A stretch of 64,000 nt of DNA from assembly GCA_963921425.1 (NCBI GenBank), contig OY992837.1, positions 14,047,896 to 14,111,895 on the forward strand. The letters run 5' to 3'. Under the pieces are notes generated by a model. That model had not been told where the DNA came from. It saw nothing but the letters and a program-made list of their open reading frames with translations, and made no database searches. This DNA is from Dryas octopetala. Its lineage: Eukaryota; Streptophyta; Magnoliopsida; Rosales; Rosaceae. The translations under genes were made by a program, and so were the position numbers. Of the stretch, positions 1 to 11,200 are shown in pieces. Each line of letters starts with the position of its first letter. The stretch's first letter is position 1.

Positions 1-1022
1 GTGCTTAAACCATCTATTAAGGCTTTTATTAGGTAAAATCATATACATGCAATAACACTAATATAGTAATATTAGAACTACCAAAAGTTAATTTTTTTCA
101 AATTTAGTCAATAAATTATGTCATAAAATTTTTGTTAACAAATGATGTGATATGTTTCTAATATAAAACAGGATGCTCACTAAACAAGTTACATTAATTT
201 TAAGGAGACTTAAAGTCTAATCCATTTTATGAGTTTTTTTTAGACTAAAATCGGTAGTGATTTAAAGTTTTTAATTAATTCCTTTTATTTTTCTTTTTTG
301 AAGGCTTTATGTTAGATTTTAACTCTAAGATTTTGAGCTCCGTCTAAAATCTCGAAGTTAAAACCTAACATGCAGTCTCTACAAAGTTCACTCTACACTT
401 TAGAAGGGGAAATACCCTTCAAATCGGGGAAAACTTTATTATGAATTAAAAGAATTTTTTTATAAACTTTAAAACATCCATGATCTCTATCTAAAAACTA
501 TTTCTCTAAAGAGCTTAAACTTAATTATCTCTTAATTTTATTTGTAAAAAATTCATGACATATATTTATTTCGTTGCGATTCACTATCAAAGTGGCAGTG
601 TCTTTTTTTTTGGTTACTGAGTGATAATAATATAATTTGTCAATAACAAAAAAAAAATGTATTCCGCACTTATAAGAGCATTTCCGGCCCTTACAATTTC
701 TCAAATTTCAATTTGAGTAAAAATGACATAAAATACAACTCCAACTATTTTCTAAGATCTCTCTAAATTTGAGATTTTTTTAACAATTTTCCCAAATTAG
801 GTTGAATGAATGAAGCTCTCTAAACTCTCCATTCCTAAATCTCCAACGGTCAAATTTTATATTATTTGGAAAAATTTGAACTTTAGCAATTAGAACACTT
901 GTAAAGTTGAAATTTTAAACCTAAACCATTAAGAATCTTAAATCTCCTTGAAATTTAATGTAAGTGCATGACAATCACATATTTATATATAGTAGTGACA
1001 ACTATTATTTAGCAGTCGTACT
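1..1022. other. Intergenic AT-rich stretch
   Basis: No open frame looks like a protein here. The DNA is AT-rich. Around 300-370 there is a weak inverted repeat of the pattern tagattttaactc / gttaaaacctaac, which resembles one near 34.05-34.10 kb. I see nothing else that I can support. Confidence 0.6.
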
Positions 1023-1031
1023 TATTTTTTA

Positions 1032-2125
1032 GGCTTAATTATCAATTTATCACCCAAAATTGTAACTCATTCCCACTTTACCACCTGAAAGATTTTTTGT
1101 CCAAAATTACCATTTGTAACTTACATCCGTGTCCCATTTTACCTTGTTCTGTCAACAATTCCGTTAAAAATGATGACCTGGCCGTTAATGTTGACGTGGC
1201 ACGCTGAATGTGTGCCACGTGTCACATCTTTTTTTTGTATTTTCTGATTTTTTTTATTTTTATAAACTTTAAAAATTAATTAAAAATAGCTCCGAACTCA
1301 AAAAAATACACGGAAAATTCTTACGGACTCGTCTTGACTAGCACTAATTTACTATCAGGTTAAATTACCAATTTGTCCTCCAAAAATTTCTGAAAAAATT
1401 AGAAAGTCCAAATTTATTTCTAAAAAATTAAAATAAATTTCCCTATATTAAATAAATTCTAGAATTTTAGTAAACTCTTGGACAAATTCTCAAATATATT
1501 TTGAAAATTACCAAATGCCTGTTTTTGAGAATTTACAGAAATTCTAGAATTTTTCTAGAATTTATTTTATAGGGAAATTTATTTTCCTTTAAGACCGAGA
1601 GGTCTTTTGGGCAGCAAGTGTTCACGAGAAAGGTATTGTTAGTTTTTAGAAGACTAACGATGCAGACCTCATATGTTTTGGAGTTCGGGAGATTATCCTA
1701 TGAATTTTCAAAGAGTCTAGAGTATTTTAATTTTCTAAAAATAAATTTGGACTTTCCAAATTTTCTGAAAATTTTTAGAGGGAAAATTGGCATTTTGACC
1801 CCATAGTAAATTAGTACTAGTCAAGACAAGTCAATAGGAATTTTCCGTGTATTTTTCTAAGTTCGGAGCTATTTTTAATTAACTTTCAAAGTTTATAAAA
1901 ATAAGAAAATAAAAAAAATCAGAAAATACAAAAAAAGATGTGACACGTGGCATACATCCAGCGCGCCATGTCAGCATTAACGGCCAGGTCATCATTTTTA
2001 ACGGAACTGTTGACGGAACAAGGTAAAATGGGACACGGATGTAAATTACAGGTGGTAATCTGGGACAAAAAAACTTTCAAGTGGGAATGAGTTACAGTTT
2101 TGGGTGGTAAATCGATAATTAAGCC
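1032..2125. mobile_element. Mutator-like foldback element with 9-bp TSD
   Basis: This is an almost complete palindrome of about 1.1 kb. The left arm starts GGCTTAATTATCAATTTATC and the right end is its inverse with few mismatches. The arms run for roughly 400-500 bp each, with matching landmarks such as the blocks around acacgtggc and cggagctattttta on both sides. The element is flanked by the identical 9-bp direct repeat TATTTTTTA at 1023-1031 and 2126-2134. Long terminal inverted repeats, a 9-bp duplication and a G-start fit the Mutator superfamily. No transposase is present, so it must have been moved in trans. Confidence 0.88.
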
Positions 2126-2166
2126 TATTTTTTATTATATAGTTGTGACTATGTACTAAATATAAA

Positions 2167-2527
2167 GGGGGTGGATCCATGATATATCATTTTTTTACAA
2201 AAGTTTTCAATGGGACACACTCCATATAGAATTTCAATGATCCGAACCGTCTATTTTTTAGGTCTCTATTAAAAATCATTCTTGTAAAAAATTAGATAAA
2301 TCGGAAATCATTTACTTACAAAAATTCAATGGTTAACAAAATAAACACTTGATCAATGTTGATCATTTAACTTATATGGTAAATGGTTTTCAATTTGCAT
2401 AATTTTTTGCAAGGATGATCCTTGAACGGAGACTTAAAAAATAAACGGTTAAGATCGTTGAAATCTTATATGGAGTGAGTCCCATTAAAAACTTGTGTAA
2501 AAAATAGAATGCCATGGATTTGTTTCC
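2167..2527. mobile_element. Mutator-like MITE with 9-bp TSD
   Basis: A 361-bp inverted-repeat element lies only about 40 bp from the previous one. The left arm (GGGGGTGGATCCATG...) and the inverse of the right arm (GGAAACAAATCCATG...) share blocks such as AATGGGACWCACTCCATATA and the YCGTYTATTTTTTARG motif. The flanks carry the exact 9-bp direct repeat AAATATAAA at 2158-2166 and 2528-2536. There is no coding capacity. The motif near 2250 (aaccgtctattttttagg) recurs in the element at 21057-21455, so the two families may be related. Confidence 0.85.
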
Positions 2528-2536
2528 AAATATAAA

Positions 2537-5500
2537 TATGTGATTGTCATATAGTTACATTAAATTGTATGGAGATTTAAACCTCTTAATGGTTTAAGCT
2601 TAGAATTTAAGCCCTTAGAATTCAATCACATTTTTTTTATTATTAGCTAAACTAAAACTTTGGTACCTAAATTGAAATGGTTAAAAATTAGTATTTAAAA
2701 TGTGAAAAAATAACTCTAATTTTGTACCTAACCTCAATAGACCATTTTAAATTACTATACAATGGAAGCACAGTGATCCTTTACTTTCGTATGTTTCATA
2801 GCTCGAAAAAAATATTTTATACCTTCCCTTAACTGAATAAACGGTATGATAATTAGAGAAAATATTAATATTAGAAAACAAAATCAAAGAACACCAAATA
2901 AAGTACAATAAGAGGCAGCTCATAATTAATAAAATAGGAATTTTCTTTTATCAGTTTTTGTCAGTTTCAAACAACATAATTTGAAATGTATTTGATTTCT
3001 TTAGTCCAAGTGCAGCTTTTTTTTTTTTGGTCGATTGGGTAAGTTCAACTTTATTTGAAGAAATTGTGAAGATAGAAGGTGCATAACGATGGCAAATGAA
3101 GCCAAATGAAAAAGGACATGTTATATTGAAGAGAAGGATTTGTCTATCACGGGAATATGAGACGTGGCATCCCTTCCTCTCATCTCAGCCTCAGTCTCTC
3201 TCCCACTCTCCCTCTCTCCTCTTTCTCTCATTTATGTCTCTGTCTCTCTCTTGGAAGAGATGACACGTCCCCTATCACAGAGACATGCAAGTTTTATTCT
3301 ATATTGAAATATAAAATGAAACCTAACTAATGTCGTTCAGAAATTAGCCTAAACAAATAGAAAGTGATGTGAAACGGTAATGTAAATATGGATTACGTAT
3401 ATAACAATTAATGGTCAATAACTCTATTTTTTAATTTCATTTTTTTATTTAAGGATCCTTAATTTCTGTCAATTGTGATTAATCGATGTCATAGAGATAT
3501 TGTGATAATTAATTGTGTGCGTGATTCTTATTGTCGTCCTTAGGTTTTTTTTTTTTTAAACAAAAAAGATGATATACACGGCATAAAATGTATACAAAAC
3601 TAAGTCAAAGTTGATCAATTTCATGTGCTACATTTTTCTTCCCCACATTGAGAGTTGGTGGCTCAATCCCACCCCCAGAATGGGTGTCTCTTCCTTGAGC
3701 TACGTATGAGATCCGAGACTTTTGCCTCTTTTTCCTCATTGTTATTCTTTCCTCCACTCTTCTTTCTATTTCGCTCCAAAATCCAAATAAAACTCTAGTT
3801 AGTCTAGAGAACGTACACTTGGCAAACTTAGGGAAGGGTGGTGAGGTTACACCTTAATTAAAGTAGTGAGCAAAAATGAACTATGGTGGTTATTCACACT
3901 TTAAGATTTTGCTTTTTGCCTTGGCAAAAAAAAAAAAAAAAGATTTTTTTTTTTTTTTGCATCTTTCTTTTTTCTCTCTTGCTTTCTTTTGTGTTATTCT
4001 TTTTGGAGACTCACTACTTATAGTAAATTTTTTTTTTTGCTTATTCGTCATAGGTTTAGGATTAGATTTTTGAACTGTAACATTAAGGGTTTGGGGGTGA
4101 TTTTGTAGGGTATATAGACTATTCAGCTTATGTCTTAGGATTGATTAACCTAAATTCCACATGGTCAACCCCAAGCCATAAGAAAAAATATGGGTGTATT
4201 TTAAAAAAGTTTGTGTAGGTTAGTCATTGTAATTAGTCACAACTTTGAGCTTGGCTTTTACGGTTTGTAACTTTTGGGGCTTGAAAATTGTTTTTTTGTA
4301 GGGTCTACATACTTTTGAGTTTTGAGGGTATAACTTAAGTTATAGGGTGTGGGATGGAGAGCAAGTGAGCAACCAAAAGCCTTAATTAAGTTTTTTCGTT
4401 TCTTTCTATGAGTCACATGTTTGAATTGGTTTATTAGAATCTATATCTTTTGAGATCCCAAATATGTGACTCGAATAGACATGTAAATGTATAAGTGTAT
4501 ATAACTATAATGCAAACGCACGATTCGAATGCCTTGTCATGAAATAAAGCCCTAACATCAAAATTAACAAACAAAATCTGAAACATCAAACACCAAATGC
4601 AGAGAATATCTAATATTATTAAAATATAATAAAAACCCAAATATGAGACTCTAATGCAAGCGGGACTCTGCGACTATAAAACAAAAGGAAAATGAGATTG
4701 GTTTGCATTGTGATGAAATGAAATTTTAATCTTAAAATTTTTAAACGAAATATTAAAGATAAAAATACAAAATTCAAATCATTTTATTATTGATGAAATA
4801 TAAAAAATTGAAACCCATATTTGTGATTGCCATCAAGATTTGTGACTATCGTATATTTGAAATAAAAAGGAATTTTATGACTATTGTATACTGAAGGAGT
4901 AAAATTTCGTTTGATTTGAGGTATGAAAATTTTAACACTCACACAAACACTTTTCGTTCAAATTTCGGTGAAATTTCCCAAAATTTCTTGAAATTCTTGA
5001 AATTTCAGCGAAACTTTCGATTGGTGGCGGAGACCAAAGGGAGAGAGGAGAGGAAGAGACGAGCCGGCCACATCGCCAGCCGTCACCAGAGGGCGGCAGA
5101 TTGAAGAGAGTCAGAGGAGATCTAGGCGGGAGAAGGGAGAAGAGAGAAGAAAGGAGATATGGGAGAGAGAAGAGAGTGGGGAGGGAGAGGAGGAAGAGAG
5201 GGAGATAGAGGAAGGAGGAAGAGAGGGAGATCAGGAAAGGAGGAAAAGGGAGGAAAGAGAAGAGATGCGTCTGCGCAGTGGGCTGGGAGCTTGGAGAGAG
5301 AAATGAGAGGGAAGAGGAAGAGAGAGTCACGGGAGGAAAAGGAGAAAAAAAAAAAAAAAAAGGGTTTAAGGTTGATTGGGGTTTGGAGCCTTTGGGCAAT
5401 TGAAAAGAAAAAGAAAAAACGTTTGGGGTTTCGTTTAGTTGTTTTTAAACCCTAAATTCTAATACATTTCTATATAAAAAATAATTAAAAATATCCTAAA

Positions 5501-5711
5501 GGATCTAAACTTTAATATCTTATTTAATTCATGTTTAATATTGTAATATAAATAAATTTGAGGTGTTATTTATATAATTATTAATTAGTAACCTATTTTT
5601 TTAACAGTATTTGCCTCCAGCGCGCATTATATTTACCTTATATCACATGAAACCTACTATATAATTTAGTTTCTTCAATGTTTTTTATCCATGTAGTAGA
5701 TAATGTGATAA
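2537..5711. other. Intergenic region, low-complexity tracts
   Basis: No gene is supported. The stretch has pyrimidine-rich DNA near 3165-3260 (CTCTCTC runs), a poly(A)/poly(T) tract at about 3929-3959, and a strongly purine-rich GA tract at about 5030-5360 that ends in an A-run. The open frames over the GA tract on both strands are composition artefacts rich in Arg/Glu/Gly or in Ser/Leu/Pro. Confidence 0.6.
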
Positions 5712-5720
5712 ATAAACATA

Positions 5721-6028
5721 GAGTTAATTACACTTACACCCCATGAGGTTCAAAACTATTGCATATAACCCCTTATAAGAGAAAAAAATAAATAAACAAA
5801 AAGAAAATATTTGTATTGAGGTTGAACCTTACACCTTGAGTAATTTTATTATGCCATTTCACCCCTTAGCATGCATTTTTGCATAATTTCTCATCATTTT
5901 TTGTCTCACTATAGGGGGTTATATGCAACAGTTTCGAAACCTCAGGGGGTGTATGTATAATTATTGAAACCTCAGGGGGTGTATGTGAAAAAACGATAAA
6001 CCTCAAGGGGTGTAGATGTAATTAACTC
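5721..6028. mobile_element. Mutator-like MITE with 9-bp TSD
   Basis: A 308-bp element begins GAGTTAATTACACTTACACC and ends with the near-perfect inverse, GGTGTAGATGTAATTAACTC. The identical 9-bp repeat ATAAACATA flanks it at 5712-5720 and 6029-6037. The right half contains three tandem variants of a cctcagggggtgtatgt-like unit at about 5935-6015, so the terminal sequence has been duplicated internally. It is non-coding. This TIR type with a 9-bp duplication is typical of Mutator-like elements. Confidence 0.9.
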
Positions 6029-6495
6029 ATAAACATATGATCAAGTTTCATTCAAAATTTTCATATTTTGATAGCAATTTTCGTCGTTTTTATCTAATTT
6101 TGTCAAAATTGAATTTTTTCGAAACCGAAATTTTACTCCTTACGTATAATTACCTAAATCTGAGTATTATTGAAGTCCAAAACTAAACAAATCAACTTTA
6201 AAAATTAAGAAATTTACATTTGAACTATTTGTTACTAAAGATTTGCACTTAGTCTTACATTTTTTCAATAAAATTTTTGAGAATCAAAATGAATCTACTC
6301 AAAATGCAAATGAGGATCGTTGACAAAGCTTTATGTTGACTAAATATTTGTGTGGAAGGTTTTTGTGCCTGTGGGAGGATAGTTTTGTGTGAGTGGGTGG
6401 TTATTTTGGGTATGGGTAAATATGATAAATTTTTTTGGTGTGATCGTAACACAATCACTTGATGTTATAGCTCATGGTGGTGGGACACCAGGCCA

Positions 6496-6690
6496 TTACT
6501 TACGCTGACACACCACGCCACTCACGTTGACAGCTGACACACCACAGCACTCTCGCACACAGCTGACACACCACACCAAACAAGCGCAAAAGAGTCCAAA
6601 GGGCAAGGTGTCAGTTGTGTGCGAGAGTGGTGTGGGGTGTCAGTTGTGGGCGTGAGTGCCGTGGTGTGTCAGCGTGATTAATGTGTGTAT
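6496..6690. repeat. Near-perfect inverted repeat (long hairpin)
   Basis: Two arms of about 75 bp built from GACACACCAC-type units (about 6496-6577 and 6608-6690) are reverse complements with few mismatches. They are separated by about 30-40 bp. The arms are GC-richer than the surroundings. I could not find a convincing target duplication, so the outer limit of any parent transposon is unresolved. A transcript across this stretch would fold into a long stem. Confidence 0.75.
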
Positions 6691-6699
6691 GAATGGTTT

Positions 6700-7761
6700 T
6701 AGCGTGAATGAGGGCAAAATAGGAAGCGCGGAAAACATGGGTGCTCAAAGAGATTTTAAAAGATAGGGAAAATATTGCAAATTTTATTATAATTAGTAAG
6801 TTTAAAATTACCGATCCAATTTTGTTAAAGATGCTTATGCTAGATTAAGTCACTATAAATAGTGAAATACTCATAAACTACTCCCTTCCTAAACAGGCTT
6901 TCTTGGCTTTCAACTTTAACCATTAGGATCGGATTATAGTTGATGCTTTTTGCTATAATTTTATTTTCTTCCATAAAAATATTCGATGTAAAAATAGGCC
7001 CATTGATTTTAACTACTAAATTTTAATAATTTTTTAGTTTAGGTATCAAAATTAAATAGCATTTTAGATTAAATAATAATTGAAAAGTCAAACAAATTAA
7101 TAAAGTAAAAAGTATTAGAATTTACAAATATTACATCACATGCCACTACAATAAAAAAATAAAAATAATATTACATCACAGATATTACATTAATTTATAC
7201 TATATTGTATTAAAAAAAAAAATCAATCCAGTCACAACTTAACTGTGATTGTCTTGGTAAATTGAAAGAGACAACTCACACCACTATACTATATATTATT
7301 TTGAGTAAAAGTATTGTTTTGACCTCTATTTATACTATATTGTAGTATAATTTCTCTAAAAAAAATTCAACTAAATCACAACTTAATTGTGACTGTCTCA
7401 CAACTTAGATGTGACTGTCGTTCAATCACAACTAAATTTGAAGTTGTGAGTGTCGTACAGTCACAACTAAATGTGAAGTTTAGACTACATTAGCAAATTT
7501 TCAAGATAATATAAAAGCCTCAAGGACAATTTTGTTAAAACCTTATAAATTTTAACTAATATTCATCATATGTGGGCTAAAGGATAAAAATGTCAAATGG
7601 AAAAAGCTCAAATCAAAGGGGTTAATATATTTGTGACCTAATCTAAAAAACTATATTTAAATCATAATAGTTCAATTGAAATATTATATGGTCTTCATGC
7701 TATACCAATAAATTATTGAAATTTGACATTTAATCCTAATTTTTTATATAAAAATTCGGCT

Positions 7762-7796
<35 letters not shown>

Positions 7797-8169
7797 AATA
7801 AGCAAGAAGGTGAGACACAGAGTTAAGTATTAACTGACTTGTCTCCAAGCCCCACGAACCCCGTTTCACGTTTCCCGTTTCCCGTTCCCGTTCTCGTGAT
7901 AAATCTTAGACGCCCTTATCATCCGAATAAACCGACAAACATTTGTGTCGGTCGACGGCGGTGCACGACAGAGTTATGCGGTTGAAGAACAAGTGAAGTG
8001 CGAGCGAGCCAACGAGTAACAACAACCGCATTCTCTTCTCAGATTTATATATAAAAGACAGACACAACTACACAAGGCAAGGCAAGAAGAGCCACAACCC
8101 ATTCGCTAGGCATTGCATATTTGCTTAGGAATCTCAGCCAAAACCAAACACACAAAAACAATGATTCAG
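6700..8169. other. Intergenic region upstream of the Nudix gene
   Basis: This is AT-rich DNA without a supported gene. It has repeated gtcacaactta / tgtgactgtc motifs at about 7225-7480, similar to those near 30.34-30.55 kb, and an (AT)n microsatellite at about 7766-7794. The last 300 bases become GC-richer and contain a cccgttt/cccgttc repeat at about 7860-7895. This part probably holds the promoter and 5' leader of the next gene. Confidence 0.5.
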
Positions 8170-8269
8170 TTCGACCTTGGAACGTTATGGTCACACACTG
8201 ATTGATGCTCACCCACAACCCACCCAAATACAAAAGAGAAGCAAAAATTCAGCTTTTCCGGAGGCCCAA

Positions 8270-11200
8270 ATGTCAGACTTGGTGGCTCGCACCGGTCGCC
8301 ACCAGCAGCGATATGAGGGTGGTTGCCGCCTTGTTGCCGGGTATGTATATGTGGGTAATGCTAGATTTTGTGAACTGGGTATACGCTTTTTTTGCCTCTT
8401 TTTGTGTATGTGTATGCATTGTGTGGCCTTTGTAATTTTTCTGTGCCCTCCACTTGTTTGTCAAATTGCTTGCACGTCAAAACCCAAATCTCAGAACAGC
8501 GAGAATGAGTGTGAAAGTGAGACTGGGTGTGAAAATGGGTCGTGGCTCTTTTGGGTGCACTTGGCTTAATGCTCCACCTCTTGTTAAATTCCTTACTTAT
8601 AAATGAAAAGAATGGTATTCTTCCCAATTTAGAATCGGGGATTTCAGTTCACTTATGGTGCACTTGTATATTTTTCACAAAATGTTGAATTGGCTTTAGA
8701 CAACACTATGGATCATTATGAGAAACTTAGAGCCTGTTTGGTAACTTTTTCGTTGTCTTTTGTTTAATTAAAGAAAGGGTTTGGAAAGAGAGACTCTCAA
8801 ATGCCACATTTAGCTTTAGACAACACTGTATTATGTCACAATTATCTGTCATTCTTATAGTAGAGGTTAGATGGTTAGAGACCCTCAAATTCTTGGTCTT
8901 GGTCAGTATTGAGTTAGTAAAAGTACACATAGAAAGTTTGCTGCATTTAACCTTGCTATGGTTATTCTATGCTTTCAGTAATTATTGCTGCATTTGACCT
9001 TGCTAGTCTCTATATAGAAAATTTTTGGGGAAGCATGGATATGGATAAAAGACAAGAGCATGATACAATATAGATTTGGCTACAACATGATGTCAAAAAT
9101 ACGATCCAGTATGAAACAAATAGACTAAATTATTATAGATAATACAACTTTTTCTTTAACACCTTACATATAACTATAGTATCAAGTTGATCAAGCTGAG
9201 AACACTTTTATTTGGTTCCATCATTTCACCGTATCACCAACTGGTCCAACTGCCTTAGTTGTGAATATATCAATGCAAACAATTTAAGACGCAGGAGTTA
9301 TCTTCCCTTAATAACCTTGGATTAAGTATCTTGTACAAAGCTTACATCTTTCTTGTTGTAAGTATCCTGTCCCGTTACAGTTTGTAAAATAATTTGTTCA
9401 ATACAACTGAAGTTAAGTTGACTCAAATAAGCATCAAACCTGACTTGTTGGAGTCGCTATGTGGGTATTCTCTGTTCTACCAAAGTCGATATCTCAACAC
9501 ATTTACTCATTGGAGTTTGAAATATAAGGCATAAACAAAATAATTCATGAAATTAGTATTATGAGCATATCTTAACTTTTGTTGCTAACAAGTAATCATT
9601 TTGTGCATCAGCCTATATTATAACTCCTCAATATCAGAGGTTGCTACTATAAGAGCCAAAAAACTTATTTGTCTTGTCATTTTTCTATTAAATTTATTCT
9701 GCCAAGATAGTATCAAACTTGCATCAAGCATATATTTATTTGTATTTCTGAATCTAATTTTCAGTCGTTTACAGGTGTATTCCTTTCAGGTATAGAAATC
9801 TTGTTGAAAATAATGATGGCACAGATGAGAAGGTGGTCGAGGTACTAATGATCAACTCAACTAGTGGACCTGGGCTTGTATTTCCAAAGGTAGAATTTCT
9901 TTTTATTGTTAATTCTCTTACAAATACAATTTGTGTAGACATATTAATAATTTTCATGCTCTTTATTTTTACAGTAATCCTAGAGAGGCATCCATTTTAC
10001 TGTTTCTCTTTATGGGTTGTGTAAACATATTAATAACCATAACCATAATTTGTTTTTATTGAGATCAATAATTTCTTTTCAATTTTGGTAAACATATTAC
10101 TAACAATAATTTCTTTTTATCGTTAATTCTTTCACTGTTTCTACTGTTTTGGGGAGGGTGAGCTTGTCTGCCTTGTTACTAGACTGGAGGGCAGAAATAA
10201 GCTAGTTTCTTTTATGTTAAGTTTTTGTATCGAGTCTAGTTTAGTTTTTTTGTTGGTTGTTTTGGGATGTAGATTTGAATTGGATTCCTTTTATTGGTTG
10301 TTTGTCTAGTGTAGTGCCACTGTGTGTACTTTTTTAAGTTTATATTAATAAAAGTTTCTCTCTTTTCAAAAAAAAAGAGGCATCCTTTTTTCTCATCGTA
10401 TTGTAAGCACATTTCTATTTAGTTTTTTAATGCACATGGAAGATCTGAAGGTTTCAAAAATCACTGTTTATATTTTTTATGCATATACATAAAGCATTTC
10501 TCATATCTGGACGTCTAGAAGTTAACAATATACAGTTATGCATCCAACAACTGATAAATGACTTGCATTCCTATCCACTGATTGAAACTATGCACATTTT
10601 TGTTGCAATGCAACTATGAATGAAACAGAAAGTAGGCTTATAAAGTAAAAAAGAAATGGTAGAAGCTAGCTGATTCCAAAATGGAACTAGAGACTTGTTA
10701 TGATTATTTATTATCTGTAACTGAAGGAATGCATGGTTTTGAATGTTGTTTATCATATATTACATCTGTCCAACCGTGTAGATTACACAACTGTATTTAT
10801 TAACATACGAACGTCCGGATAGGAGAAATCTCTACATACATACATACATATACATATATATATTTGTGTGAAGAAAGAGCTGTTGAAACTAGATATGAAG
10901 GGTATTGCAATTTGTTTCTTTACTTTAGTGTTTATTTAATATGTTGATTAAGTTCCACACACTTGAAATATGCACACACACTTATATAGATCTTGAAACA
11001 ATTATCTTAGGTTTCTCTCAAATTATTTGAGAGAAAATATCCTGCTTTAAACAATAAATCTGGACTCTCTTAATTGTTTTGGCTGCCATAAGTTTTTTTT
11101 TGTGAGTCATCATTCAACTGGTGTGAATGCACAGAAGATGGAATTTAACTCACAATATCTTTTCCTTAAGCATTAATGTTTTAAATTAACTAAAAATAAA

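Noticed and set aside
4932-5455. Open frames of 155 and 98 residues on opposite strands
   Set aside because: They cover a GA-rich low-complexity tract ending in an A-run. The Ser/Leu/Pro and Arg/Glu/Gly products follow from composition.
7020-7500. Possible transposon with gtcacaactta motifs
   Set aside because: Motifs resembling those near 30.4 kb recur in both orientations, but I could not define ends or a target duplication, so I did not call an element.
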